Shown in pieces: positions 9,313 through 17,967 of a stretch of 64,000 nt of DNA. The first letter of the stretch is position 1, and each line of letters starts with the position of its first letter. The translations under genes were made by a program, and so were the position numbers. Origin of the DNA: Scytonema millei VB511283 (GTDB taxonomy: Bacteria; Cyanobacteriota; Cyanobacteriia; Cyanobacteriales; Chroococcidiopsidaceae); contig NZ_JTJC03000006.1 in the NCBI RefSeq assembly GCF_000817735.3, positions 197,783 through 261,782 of the forward strand, given 5' to 3'. The notes below the pieces were generated by a model, which was not told where the DNA came from, ran no database searches, and saw only the letters and a list, made by a program, of their open reading frames with translations.

Positions 9313-10506
9313 ATGGATCTACTAGAGTATCAAGCTAAAGAATGGTTTCGCGAGATTGGTATTCCAGTTTTACCTTCCCAAAGAATTGACCGTCCGCGCG
9401 ATTTGAAGGGTTTGAAGATTCCCTATCCAGTGGTACTCAAATCGCAAGTGCGGACGGGAGGTAGGGGAAAAGCTGGGGGAGTAAAGATTGTCACGAACAC
9501 GATCGACGCGATCGCCGCGGCACAAACAATTTTTAATTTACCAATTTTAGGGGAATTTCCTGAAGTTTTATTAGCGGAGGCAAAATACAACTCCGATCGC
9601 GAGTTTTATTTAGCCATAGTTATCGATGCAGTTGCTCGCCGTCCGTTGCTTCTGGGTTCTACGCAGGGGGGAGTCGATGTTGAATCCAATCCAGAAGCTT
9701 TACAACAAGTCGTAGTCGAACGAGAGTTTTCACCCTTTTATGCCCGCCGATTAGCAGTCAAAATGGGCTTGCAGGGAGATGCATTGGGATCGGTCAGCGC
9801 TATCGTGGAAAAAATGTACGGTTTATTCGTGCAGAAAGATTTGGATCTGATCGAAATCAATCCTTTGGGGGTGAGTTCGACTGGGGAGTTAATGGCATTG
9901 GATGGTAAAGTTACTGTCAACGATCAAGCGATCGCCCGCCATCCCGATATTTTGATGATGGCAGAAAAAAAAGCTAGCCGTCCCAACGGTTATCCCTCAG
10001 TCGCTCAAGTTGGCAAGTGGAATGAGGTAGACAAGTCGGGAAATATTGCGATTTTGGGCAATGGTGCGGGGTTATTGATGGCAACTTTAGATTTGATTGC
10101 CGCAGCCAGTCACCGCAAACCATCTGTTTGCTTAAATGTGGGACATGGGAGAATTGGCGCAAATGGGGGGTTGAATTTTTGCGATCGCGTCACCCAAGGT
10201 CTAGAATTGATCGCTCAAGACAAATCTATCCATGCGATCTTAGTTAATATTCTTTGTAGCGTGCCGACAACTGTAGAAGTGGCTGAGGCGATCGCAACTT
10301 TCGTACAACAGCACGACAATAAGACACACAAAACCCGTTCTCATGCCCAATACCCCAAACTAGTCGTGCGTTTGGCAGGAACGGATTTAGCAGATGCGAA
10401 AGCAAAGCTAGATGCGGTACAAGTCTCATCAATGGAAGATTTAGATGAAGCGATCGCCCAAGTCGTCCGTGTTGCGAAAAGTTCGTTGCCTAGAAGAAGT
10501 GAGTGA
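9313..10506 (+). CDS. sucC: Succinyl-CoA synthetase beta subunit (ATP-grasp)
   Basis: This 397-residue protein starts with the family hallmark MDLLEYQAKEWF and contains an ATP-grasp fold with the PYPVVLKSQVRTGGRGKAGG nucleotide loop. The C-terminal CoA-ligase half holds GNGAGLLMATLDLI and the LNVGHG motif. With SucD it interconverts succinyl-CoA and succinate with ADP/ATP. The pair belongs to the wider acyl-CoA synthetase family, so malate or another acid as substrate cannot be fully excluded. The stop codon overlaps the sucD start region, which indicates a translationally coupled operon. Confidence 0.92.
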   Translation: MDLLEYQAKEWFREIGIPVLPSQRIDRPRDLKGLKIPYPVVLKSQVRTGGRGKAGGVKIVTNTIDAIAAAQTIFNLPILGEFPEVLLAEAKYNSDREFYLAIVIDAVARRPLLLGSTQGGVDVESNPEALQQVVVEREFSPFYARRLAVKMGLQGDALGSVSAIVEKMYGLFVQKDLDLIEINPLGVSSTGELMALDGKVTVNDQAIARHPDILMMAEKKASRPNGYPSVAQVGKWNEVDKSGNIAILGNGAGLLMATLDLIAAASHRKPSVCLNVGHGRIGANGGLNFCDRVTQGLELIAQDKSIHAILVNILCSVPTTVEVAEAIATFVQQHDNKTHKTRSHAQYPKLVVRLAGTDLADAKAKLDAVQVSSMEDLDEAIAQVVRVAKSSLPRRSE

Positions 10507-11390
10507 TGAAATTAAAGCCTGATAGTAAAGTTTTAATTCAGGGCATGACAGCATCGCTCTGGTCGCCCTACATTGCTCGTATGCAAGCCTACGGGACGCA
10601 GATTGTTGCCGCAGTTAGTCCCGGTCAAACGACATCCATTGACGATTTACCCGTGTTCGATTTGGTTGAACAGGCAGTAGCGGCAGTTGGGGCGATCGAT
10701 ACGACGATTATTTTCGTTCCTCCCTATCAAGCTTTGGATGCTGCTTTAGAGGCGATCGCTTCTGGGATAAAACAAATTATTATCATCTCTGCTGGCGTGC
10801 CTCCTTTGGATATGGTGCGCTTGTTGCGTAAAGCAGAAGCGAACGAAACCATAATTTTAGGACCGAATAGTCCGGGGATTATCATTCCAGGCAAATTACT
10901 CTTGGGAACCCATGCCAGTGAATTTTATACTCCAGGCTCGATCGGTCTTGTCAGTCGCAGCACAACTCTGACTTACGAGATTGCCTTAGAGTTGACTAAA
11001 GCCGGGTTAGGGCAGTCAATTGCTGTCAGTATTGGCAGTGATGCAATTATTGGTTCTTCTTTTCTACAATGGTTGCAAATTCTCGATGAAGACGACACCA
11101 CAGAAGCGATCGTTTTAGTCGGGGAACCAGGGGGAAATAGCGAAGAAGCTGCGGCGCGTTACATTGCCGAGGCGATCGATAAACCAGTTATTGCATATAT
11201 TGCTGGTTGTCATGCGCCAGCTGGCAAACACTGGGGTCATACTGGGACGCTAGCAGCCGTGGTTGGCAGAGGTGATAATGTCGGTACGGCAAAAAGCAAA
11301 TTAGAAGCTTTCCAAGCGGCAAAAGTTCCAGTCGCAGAACGCCCTTCGCAAATTGCTGAATTGGTGAAAAAGGCATTGAAGAAAAAATAA
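10503..11390 (+). CDS. sucD: Succinyl-CoA synthetase alpha subunit
   Basis: This 295-residue subunit provides the CoA-binding Rossmann domain (QGMTASLWSPYIARMQAYGT) and the phosphohistidine loop. The catalytic His is in GHTGTLAAVV near residue 247, equivalent to the GHAGA loop of E. coli SucD. The GEPGGNSEEAAARYI block is conserved. A GTG at 10503 and an ATG at 10506 are both possible starts; either overlaps the sucC stop, so coupling is clear. Succinyl-CoA synthetase serves the TCA pathway and supplies or drains succinyl-CoA. Confidence 0.92.
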   Translation: MMKLKPDSKVLIQGMTASLWSPYIARMQAYGTQIVAAVSPGQTTSIDDLPVFDLVEQAVAAVGAIDTTIIFVPPYQALDAALEAIASGIKQIIIISAGVPPLDMVRLLRKAEANETIILGPNSPGIIIPGKLLLGTHASEFYTPGSIGLVSRSTTLTYEIALELTKAGLGQSIAVSIGSDAIIGSSFLQWLQILDEDDTTEAIVLVGEPGGNSEEAAARYIAEAIDKPVIAYIAGCHAPAGKHWGHTGTLAAVVGRGDNVGTAKSKLEAFQAAKVPVAERPSQIAELVKKALKKK

Positions 11391-11437
11391 AAGGAGCAGT
11401 TTGATAAACAGGGAACAGTCAAGGATATGAAATCTAG

Positions 11438-12343
11438 ATGACTCAACCCAAACTGAACGGTCAAGGCTTAATGGCGGCTCTATGTGCCGCAGCTACTTGG
11501 GGTATGGTAGGTGTATTTGTCCGTTGGCTTCCAGGATGGTCTGCTTTTGCAGTTTTGGCAGGTCGCTTTCTGGTTGCCACTGTTGCAATGCTGCCGATAC
11601 TGTTTCTAGCCCCAAGTGTCCGACACGATCTGACTCGTTCCCTTCGCACGCCACCGATCTGGTGGTTGAGTTTACCAGCGATTGGAGGTTATGTTTTAGG
11701 TACGACAGCATTTCAAATAGCACCTGTGGGAGAAGTGACATTATTATTCACAACCTCACCCTTATTTATCATTGCCTATAAATATGTTGTGCGCTTAGAT
11801 GTTAAACGAAGTGAAGGTTTTGGAATGCTGCTGGCTATGGCTGGAGTCAGTGTTATCATGCTCCCTCAGCTATCTAGCGATCGCGCTGTCTCTTGGGAAA
11901 CTCTGGCAGGCTACCTTTTGGCATTAGGTGCTGCTGGTTCAATCGCACTCTATACGCTTTGGTTTAATGCATTTGCTAAGCAAAACATTGCGCCAAAACC
12001 GATAAATGTTGTTTTTCTCACCTGTTTACTAGGAAGTATTCTATCTTTTTTGTGTGCGGTCTTCTTCCAAGCGTCAATTGAAATCGAAATCGATCGACAG
12101 GTTGTTCTCGTATTATTAGGGTTAGGAATTTTGTCCACTGCTTTACCATTTTTGTGCTATACAGTGGCAGCGCAGCGATTACCAGTCTTACTGACAACTG
12201 CAATATTATTGTTGGAGCCAATGTTTGCAGTGTTATTTGCATCTGTCGCTTTACAAGAAATTCCGTCACTTTGGTTTGGCGTTGGCAGCGTACTAGTTTT
12301 CTGGGGATTGCTGTCGATCGCTGGCTTCGCTTCTAGGTGGTGA
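11438..12343 (+). CDS. EamA/DMT-family membrane transporter
   Basis: This 301-residue protein has ten predicted hydrophobic helices arranged as two EamA repeats. The first starts with LMAALCAAATWGMVGVFVRW and the second with TLAGYLLALGAAGSIALYTL. A conserved LLEPMFAVLFA segment lies near the end of repeat two. The drug/metabolite transporter superfamily exports amino acids, sugars or other metabolites. The substrate here is unknown. The gene begins 47 bp after sucD on the same strand and may be cotranscribed, but a functional link is not evident. Confidence 0.88.
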   Translation: MTQPKLNGQGLMAALCAAATWGMVGVFVRWLPGWSAFAVLAGRFLVATVAMLPILFLAPSVRHDLTRSLRTPPIWWLSLPAIGGYVLGTTAFQIAPVGEVTLLFTTSPLFIIAYKYVVRLDVKRSEGFGMLLAMAGVSVIMLPQLSSDRAVSWETLAGYLLALGAAGSIALYTLWFNAFAKQNIAPKPINVVFLTCLLGSILSFLCAVFFQASIEIEIDRQVVLVLLGLGILSTALPFLCYTVAAQRLPVLLTTAILLLEPMFAVLFASVALQEIPSLWFGVGSVLVFWGLLSIAGFASRW

Positions 12344-12417
12344 CGTACACCGCTTGGATTTAAGGTTAGAACATCCGAAGACTACTGGCAACGGCTAATT
12401 AAGGAGGGGGAAGCAGT

Positions 12418-12609
12418 ATGGCTCAAATAAAGGTGTTTTACGAACCAGAGACAGAGCTATTAAGCGTATTTTGGCAAGTTCCCAGAAGGAACCAAATTGG
12501 GACTGAGCTTGGAGACGGTGTAATTTTGATTCAGGATGGGGTGAGTGGTGAGCCAATTGGTTTAGAAGTTTTGTCCTACCGTCCTGCGGCTTCTGCTCAA
12601 TTGCGGTAA
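12418..12609 (+). CDS. DUF2283 family small protein
   Basis: This 63-residue protein matches the compact DUF2283 fold: an opening beta hairpin (IKVFYEPETELLSVFW) and a DGVILIQD strand followed by GEPIGLEVLSY. A strong AGGAGGGGG ribosome binding site precedes the ATG by about seven bases, so expression is likely. DUF2283 proteins are common in cyanobacteria, sometimes beside toxin-like genes, and their function is not established. The only close neighbour is the S9 peptidase 47 bp downstream, on the same strand. Confidence 0.78.
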   Translation: MAQIKVFYEPETELLSVFWQVPRRNQIGTELGDGVILIQDGVSGEPIGLEVLSYRPAASAQLR

Positions 12610-12656
12610 CAATCGTAAAAGAGCGATCGCAATAGAGCAATTATCAGGAGGCAAGT

Positions 12657-14558
12657 ATGGTGACAACAACAGCTAGTCAACCTCAAACGCAACTACCACC
12701 GTTGATTCCGCGTGAAATTCTGTTTGGCAACCCAGAACGCGCCCGTCCTCAACTCTCCCCAGATGGCAAGTATTTAGCGTATATTGCTCCAGATGAAAAA
12801 AATATCCTTCAAGTGTGGGTGCGTACTGTAGGACAACAAGACGATCGCCAACTAACCCAGGATAAAAAACGGGGTGTCCGCATGTACTTCTGGACGTTTG
12901 ATGGCGAACAGTTAATCTACCTCCAAGATGCCGATGGCGATGAAAATTGGCACTGTTATGCAGTCAATATCAATACGAATATCGTCCGCGACCTGACTCC
13001 GTTTCAAGGGATACAGGCGCAACCCCTCGCCTTAGACCATAACTTCCCGCATGAATTTTTGGTGGGGTTAAATTTACCAGATTTAAGCAAGCACGATGTC
13101 TACCGCATTAACCTCAAAAATGGGGCAGTAGAGTTTGACACGGAAAACCCAGGTAACATTGTTTCTTGGACTGTGAATACTCAGTTTCAAGTTCAAGCTG
13201 CGATCGCGGCTACGGCTGATGGTGGGTACGACCTACTTTACCGCGAATCCCAACAGGGAGCTTGGGAAAATTTGCGCCATTGGAGTTCCGAGGATGAAGG
13301 CTACGCTGTTAGTTTTTCCGCTGATGACAAAACTTTGTATATTGTCGGCAGTCACGATGCTAACGCCCAACGCCTCCTCGCCCTAAACTTAGCAACTCGT
13401 CAAGAAACCGTTATTGCTGAAGATCCAGAATACGATGTTGATAGTGTCATCGTTCACCCAACTTCTCATGTTCTGCAAGCGGTTTCCTTTTACCGCGACA
13501 AACAAGAGTGGCAAATTCTCGACCAAAGTATAGCCGCCGATTTAGCAGCAATTGCTCAAGTCCGCCCTGGAGAATACAACATTACTAGCCGTGACTTGGC
13601 GGATAAAACTTGGTTAGTGGCTTACATCACTGACAATGGACCAGTCTACTATTACACATACGATCGCGCGACCAAAAGTAGCGTTTTACTTTTTAGCAAC
13701 CAACCCAAACTCGAAGAGTTGCAATTAGCAACTATGCAACCCATTTCTTACCCTGCTAGAGATGGGTTAACTATTCACGGCTACCTCACAACACCTGTAG
13801 GAATTGCAGCCAAGAACTTACCGACAATCCTTTTAGTTCATGGAGGTCCTTGGGTGCGGGATACGTGGGGTTACGATCCAGAAGTGCAATGGCTGGCGAA
13901 CCGAGGCTACGCAGTGTTGCAAGTCAATTTTCGCGGTTCTACTGGCTACGGTAAGGCTTTTCTGAATGCGGGAAACCGCGAATGGGGCGCGAAAATGCAC
14001 GACGATCTGATCGATGCAGTCAATTGGTTAGTAGAACAAGGGATTTCTGACCCTCAAAAAGTAGCGATTATGGGTGGTTCCTACGGTGGCTATGCGGCGC
14101 TAGCAGGGTTAACTTTCACGCCAGAGGTATTTGCAGCTGGAGTTGATATTGTCGGTCCCAGCAATTTAATCACGCTGATGCAGAGTATTCCGCCTTACTG
14201 GGAACCGATGAAAGCTATGTTTGCCCATCGCCTGGGAGATTTAGAGACAGAACCAGAATTTCTCAAATCGCGATCGCCCTTATTTTACTGCGATCGCATC
14301 CAAAAACCTTTGTTAATTGGACAGGGAGCCAACGATCCGAGGGTAAAACAAGCAGAAAGCGAACAAATTGTGGCAGCAATGCGACAGTCGAATCGACCAG
14401 TTGAATATCTGCTGTACGCGGATGAGGGACATGGTTTTGCCCGTCCCGAAAATCGCTTGCATTTCTATGCTAAAGCCGAGGAATTTTTAGCAAAATACTT
14501 AGGCGGGCGATTTGAACCTGTGGGCGAGCTTGTAGGGCATTCAGGAGTGGAGAAATAA
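12657..14558 (+). CDS. S9 family (prolyl oligopeptidase-type) serine peptidase
   Basis: This 633-residue enzyme has an N-terminal beta-propeller (about 20-370) with blades such as RPQLSPDGKYLAYIAPDEK. A C-terminal alpha/beta hydrolase follows. The catalytic triad is visible: Ser475 in GGSYGGYA, Asp560 in GANDPRVKQ and His592 in DEGHGF. The HGGPW oxyanion motif is present. There is no signal peptide, so it is probably a cytoplasmic acylaminoacyl or prolyl oligopeptidase that trims short peptides. The ATG has a GGAGG ribosome binding site seven bases upstream. Confidence 0.93.
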   Translation: MVTTTASQPQTQLPPLIPREILFGNPERARPQLSPDGKYLAYIAPDEKNILQVWVRTVGQQDDRQLTQDKKRGVRMYFWTFDGEQLIYLQDADGDENWHCYAVNINTNIVRDLTPFQGIQAQPLALDHNFPHEFLVGLNLPDLSKHDVYRINLKNGAVEFDTENPGNIVSWTVNTQFQVQAAIAATADGGYDLLYRESQQGAWENLRHWSSEDEGYAVSFSADDKTLYIVGSHDANAQRLLALNLATRQETVIAEDPEYDVDSVIVHPTSHVLQAVSFYRDKQEWQILDQSIAADLAAIAQVRPGEYNITSRDLADKTWLVAYITDNGPVYYYTYDRATKSSVLLFSNQPKLEELQLATMQPISYPARDGLTIHGYLTTPVGIAAKNLPTILLVHGGPWVRDTWGYDPEVQWLANRGYAVLQVNFRGSTGYGKAFLNAGNREWGAKMHDDLIDAVNWLVEQGISDPQKVAIMGGSYGGYAALAGLTFTPEVFAAGVDIVGPSNLITLMQSIPPYWEPMKAMFAHRLGDLETEPEFLKSRSPLFYCDRIQKPLLIGQGANDPRVKQAESEQIVAAMRQSNRPVEYLLYADEGHGFARPENRLHFYAKAEEFLAKYLGGRFEPVGELVGHSGVEK

Positions 14559-14571
14559 GGTTTGTCATTGG

Positions 14572-15273
14572 TCATTTGTGAGCAGCCAAAATTTGTTTTG
14601 TCATCTCAATCTGCTGCTGACTGAAACCAGCTTGCTGGAGATGGTTGAGAAAAACGCGATCGCGATACCGCCCATCTAGATTGTATGCTTGTCGGTAAGC
14701 AGCTTGAGCCGCAGCGCGATCGCCCTTCTGCCAGTAGGCTAAACTCAAAGCAACTAAAGGATGAGGGTTGGTTGGTTCTAGCTGGGCGGCGCGTTTTGCT
14801 GCGCCAATCGCAGGTTTGTAGGACTGCAATCGCTCAAAAGCTAAGCTGAGATTGTAATAAGCAATCTCATTGTTTGGCTCTAAAATTGCTGCCCAAGCGT
14901 GAACGAATACAGCAGCATTCAATTTACCACCGACTAAATAGACAATTCCCAAAGCGTTGAGAGCTGGAATAGAATTCGGATCGCAGTATAAAACTTGAAT
15001 TAAAGACTCAGCCGCCGCTTCTTTTTGTCCGGCTAGGTGTTGCGTCCAGCCTAACAAAACTCGTCCAGAGAGATTTTGCGGTTCGAGTTCTACAGACTTT
15101 TGCAAAGCCGCGATCGCCTCTGGATATTTTGCCGCAGCACGATAGGATAATCCCAAGGCACGGTATTCGCTCGCAGGGATTGCTAATGTTGGTTGAGCGA
15201 CAAACAAGCTGCTAGCTGTTAATACAGTTATGACATGACGGGCGATCGCTGCACCCATATTTGGCAGCCCCAA
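14572..15273 (-). CDS. TPR-repeat protein with hydrophobic N terminus
   Basis: This 233-residue protein has a signal-like segment (VITVLTASSLFVAQPTLAIP) followed by at least five TPR units from about residue 38 to 205. Examples are GLSYRAAAKYPEAIAALQKS and LGIVYLVGGKLNAAVFVHAW. Like the protein at 3035-3637 it probably acts outside the cytoplasm as a scaffold; no catalytic domain is seen. It converges on the S9 peptidase with 13 bp between the stops. The function is unknown. Confidence 0.83.
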   Translation of the reverse strand: MGLPNMGAAIARHVITVLTASSLFVAQPTLAIPASEYRALGLSYRAAAKYPEAIAALQKSVELEPQNLSGRVLLGWTQHLAGQKEAAAESLIQVLYCDPNSIPALNALGIVYLVGGKLNAAVFVHAWAAILEPNNEIAYYNLSLAFERLQSYKPAIGAAKRAAQLEPTNPHPLVALSLAYWQKGDRAAAQAAYRQAYNLDGRYRDRVFLNHLQQAGFSQQQIEMTKQILAAHK

Positions 15274-15668
15274 TTCTCACAGAGATTTTCGTCAGCAGCA
15301 TAACATAAGACTAGTCTCAGCAGCGAGCAGATAATCTCTTTTTGAATCTCCAAGAGTAGCTACAATGCATTTATTCAGGCACTTGCTATTTTTGCTAGGA
15401 TGATGCAGAAAAGAAAGAATCTTGTCGGGAAGCATCTCTAGCATCGCCACCCCAATTGATATCTGGGTGTTGACTTCAAAGCGAAACCTATTGACATTAA
15501 ATGCGGTCAAGGGGTTGACACAATGAGCCTTAAAGAGGCTTCTAGCAACCTCAAAATAGGTGCTTGCTAACCCAATGGATGATGTACCATAATATACTGT
15601 TGACCTAACAGCTTAAACCTATCTAATGATGTATTGCTTTAGATAGAGGATTTAGTTATTTTCGTGTC
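15274..15668. other. Intergenic region upstream of the response regulator
   Basis: This 395-bp region lies between divergent genes. A 72-codon minus-strand frame exists, but nothing in its translation or start context supports a gene. A small hairpin AGCCTTAAAGAGGCT lies near 15525-15540. No promoter can be assigned with confidence. Confidence 0.4.
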
Positions 15669-16109
15669 ATGAGGGTGCGTCTTCAATTGGCGATTTTCAA
15701 CATGAAGGAAAATTGCAATTTACAATGCTGTCTAAAGCATCCAATAGTCTTAGCAGTTGACGATGATGAAGATAATTTAGAGTTACTTACTCAACTACTT
15801 CAATTCGTTGAATGTTCTTTCATCACTGCTGAGGATGGTGAAACAGCAATAAATCTTGCACAACAATACCACCCAGACATGATTCTGTTGGATATGATGT
15901 TACCTGGCATCAGTGGTGTAGAAGTTGTCAAAAGTCTTCAAAAAAATCCTCGAACAAAGGATATTCCCATCGTTGCTGTTACTGCTATTACTAGGGCAGA
16001 ATGTCAACAACGATTTCTAGAAGGAGGTTGTCTAGAATGCGTTACCAAGCCTTACAGCATTGATGAGTTAGAAAACCTTATTCGTTACTATCTCTCCAGC
16101 AAAAACTAG
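15669..16109 (+). CDS. Single-domain response regulator (CheY-like receiver)
   Basis: This 146-residue protein is a stand-alone receiver. It has the acidic cluster VDDDED, phosphoacceptor Asp75 in MILLDMMLPG, the switch Thr in VAVTAIT and the conserved Lys in VTKPYS. There is no output domain, so it should work by protein contact or phosphorelay. An internal ATG at 15702 (MKENCN) gives a more typical N-terminal length and may be the true start. No kinase is adjacent. Confidence 0.9.
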   Translation: MRVRLQLAIFNMKENCNLQCCLKHPIVLAVDDDEDNLELLTQLLQFVECSFITAEDGETAINLAQQYHPDMILLDMMLPGISGVEVVKSLQKNPRTKDIPIVAVTAITRAECQQRFLEGGCLECVTKPYSIDELENLIRYYLSSKN

Positions 16110-16245
16110 GCAATAGAGTATATACTGTAAAAATTAGTATGTGTTCTAATTAACAACCACTTGTGACAAAGAGTTCAGCCTATTGGTTAATGAAAATTGC
16201 CTATTAGTAAATAAGTATTGGATAAGGCAACAATATAGGTTTTTC

Positions 16246-16362
16246 ATGTCCTTCCTACCAGCCGTTCCTACCGCAACGCTAGTTGGTGGGAATTTTATTG
16301 GTGCATATCAAATAATCAGCCGATTGCCAGATGAGCAGAAGCAGACACCAGGGCTACACTAG
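16246..16362 (+). CDS. Possible 38-residue small ORF
   Basis: An ATG-started frame encodes a 38-residue peptide beginning MSFLPAVPTATLVGGNFIGA. It sits 27 bp upstream of the repetitive helical protein gene on the same strand. There is no clear ribosome binding site and I do not recognise the peptide. It may be a gene remnant or a small protein. Confidence is low. Confidence 0.2.
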   Translation: MSFLPAVPTATLVGGNFIGAYQIISRLPDEQKQTPGLH

Positions 16363-16389
16363 ACAAACTCAGTTATCTATAGATAGGTT

Positions 16390-16722
16390 ATGTCTGGGGT
16401 GTCAGAAGAGAATGCAAAGGCGGCTGAGAAACACGCCATAGCCTCACAGAAACAAGCTAAGTATACGAAAGAAACTGGAAAGCTCCTACAAAATCTTGGA
16501 CAGCCACAAAGTACGCACGGAGAGTTAATCGAAAAATACGGTGAGGCGGCTCAAAAACATGCTGATGCTTCACTGAAACACGCCCAGGCTGCTAGGAAGC
16601 AAAATGAGAACTCAACAGAGGAGTTTATCAAAGCTTCGCAGGAACACGTTAAGGAAAATCAGGAACACCTAAAGGCAACAAAGGAATGCATGAAGGTAGT
16701 GAAAAATTGGAAATGTCGGTAG
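16390..16722 (+). CDS. Repetitive alpha-helical protein of unknown function
   Basis: This 110-residue, strongly charged protein has an internal repeat. AAEKHAIASQKQAKYTKETG near residue 11 recurs as AAQKHADASLKHAQAARKQN near 53, and weaker echoes (ASQEHVKENQEHLKATKECM) fill the C-terminal third. The spacing of Ala, His and Lys suggests a long helix or coiled coil with a histidine face. No signal peptide, membrane segment or known domain is seen. It lies just upstream of tRNA-Gly and has no operon partner other than the possible small ORF at 16246. I do not recognise a family. Confidence 0.6.
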   Translation: MSGVSEENAKAAEKHAIASQKQAKYTKETGKLLQNLGQPQSTHGELIEKYGEAAQKHADASLKHAQAARKQNENSTEEFIKASQEHVKENQEHLKATKECMKVVKNWKCR

Positions 16723-16780
16723 CTATCCGGTAGCTAACTTGATGCAGGATATGAGATGATGGACGTAGCCGAGCTAAGTT

Positions 16781-16852
16781 GCGGGTGTAGTTCAGTGGTA
16801 GAACGCTACCTTCCCAAGGTCGATGTCGTGGGTTCGAGTCCCATCACCCGCT
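16781..16852 (+). tRNA. tRNA-Gly (anticodon CCC)
   Basis: The 72-nt cloverleaf has acceptor stem GCGGGTG/CACCCGC and D-arm GTTC/GAAC. The anticodon loop is TTCCCAA, giving anticodon CCC. The T-arm is GTGGG TTCGAGT CCCAT and the discriminator base is U. CCA is not encoded. The anticodon stem CTACC/GGTCG contains one T-C mismatch at positions 28:42; the other pairs are normal. Confidence 0.95.
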
Positions 16853-16889
16853 TACTAAACTTTAGAATTATACGATTTTTTCACCCGTC

Positions 16890-17316
16890 CTACTTATTAA
16901 AAAAACTATCCTTCGAGTCATACTCTTTACACCAGCAACGCTCTAAAAGCTGGATTCTATGTTGCGCTTCAAACTGTTGAGGATGGAGAACTAATTTTGT
17001 ATTGGCATCAAATATAGGCTGAGTCAAATATTGCCATAGTGGAAACTTTAACAAGTTAAATTGGAAATTCATAGAAATTCTCAGATGCGAAATTATACAG
17101 TAAACTTCAGACAAGTTCTCATAGCTGACGAACCCAGTACAATTAGCAGTACTAGTCAAGACCGCTCGCAAGTCTGCTAGATTAACATTGCCACAAGCAA
17201 CAGCTAATCTTCTTGGTGAAGATTGCGGAAATAATTTAAGACGCTGTTGGGAAAAATCTGTATTATTGCGGTGGCGATCGCACCATTTTATATTTAGAGT
17301 TACGCCAAAAAATCAC
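16890..17316 (-). pseudogene. Possible 5'-truncated gene remnant beside tmRNA
   Basis: A minus-strand frame is open from about 17316 to a stop at 16890. It encodes protein-like sequence including LKLFPQSSPRRLAVACGNVN and LADLRAVLTSTANCTGFVSY. No ATG or GTG start was found in the upstream part; only an internal TTG at about 17171 would initiate. The frame is closed upstream by a TGA lying in the tmRNA terminator hairpin. This looks like the 3' part of a decayed gene. The family was not recognised and the call is tentative. Confidence 0.3.
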
Positions 17317-17346
17317 CCACCCCGAATCTAACTTCAAGGTGGGTAA
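17307..17346 (-). terminator. Rho-independent terminator of tmRNA
   Basis: Read on the minus strand, ACCCACC pairs with GGTGGGT around a loop of about 16 bases and is followed by GATTTTTT. It begins about 20 bases after the tmRNA 3' end, as expected for termination of ssrA. Confidence 0.75.
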
Positions 17347-17365
17347 CACAGTGTTGGTTTTTAAG

Positions 17366-17749
17366 TGGAGCTTACGGGAATCGAACCCGTGTCCAAATTG
17401 GGTATTAACCCCCTACTCGTTCGCAGGCTTAGCCTTTCTGACCCTCAAGACGGGGATCGTGCATTATCCCGCACGTAGGATGCTTCGATTAAGTCTTAGC
17501 TAGCAAGTAAATCGAAGAAACCTTGCTAGAGCATCCGTTGGGGTTTGCCTGTAGTCCTTAACGGAGTCAAACTACAAGCGCTCGAATCTTTGAGAGATTA
17601 TTAGGCAGCTACAGGAGCAGCCTTACGAGCAAAAGGAACGATGTTGTTCGCAGTTACGTTTTTTTGAGTCTTTGATTTACGAGAGGAGACTCGCTCTCGA
17701 CCTGATCGCAGAGCAGCTTTCGCCAACCTGTCGAAACCTTGAAAGCCCC
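17366..17749 (-). ncRNA. ssrA: Transfer-messenger RNA (tmRNA)
   Basis: The 384-nt RNA rescues stalled ribosomes by trans-translation. Its 5' end GGGGCTTTCAAGG and 3' end GTAAGCTCCA pair to form the tRNA-like acceptor, and the 3' arm carries the T-loop GGTTCGATTCC. CCA is not encoded. The resume codon is GCG (17649-17651), and the tag frame reads ANNIVPFARKAAPVAA before TAATAA, a characteristic cyanobacterial tag. The gene is one-piece, not permuted. A terminator follows at 17307-17346. Confidence 0.97.
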
Positions 17750-17804
17750 ATGTACTTATTCTCCTATTATAAGCCGCTATGGAGATTTTGGCAGGCAGAT
17801 CCAA

Positions 17805-17965
17805 AAAACGATCCCCCCAACCCCCCTTTTTAAGGGGAACAAAGAAAAATACCCCCTCAGTAAGGAGATAGTAGACGAGTGGCTTGGTAAGGGGGGCGAA
17901 AAAATACCTCCTTGGTAAGGAAGACAAATAAATAAACACCCCCCTTGTTAAGGGGGCAGGGGAGA
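17805..17965. repeat. C/G-tract repeat region between tmRNA and atpG
   Basis: Several runs of CCCCCC and GGGGGG with A/T-rich cores occur, such as CCCCCCTTTTTAAGGGG and CACCCCCCTTGTTAAGGGGG. Related GATCCCCCCTAGCCCCCCTT elements occur at 32190-32345. These inverted G/C-tract elements can form hairpins. No gene is supported here. Confidence 0.8.
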
Positions 17966-17967
17966 TC

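Noticed and set aside
9313-11390. ATP-citrate lyase or malate-CoA ligase instead of succinyl-CoA synthetase
   Set aside because: Length and motifs fit the two-subunit succinyl-CoA synthetase; citrate lyase would need a citrate synthase-like domain, which is absent. A different acid substrate stays possible.
15292-15510. 72-codon minus-strand frame upstream of the response regulator
   Set aside because: No start signal, no recognisable domain and no link to neighbours.
17601-17939. 112-codon frame running through the tmRNA
   Set aside because: The protein-like end (ANNIVPFARKAAPVAA) is the tmRNA tag; the rest is tmRNA and C/G-tract repeat sequence.
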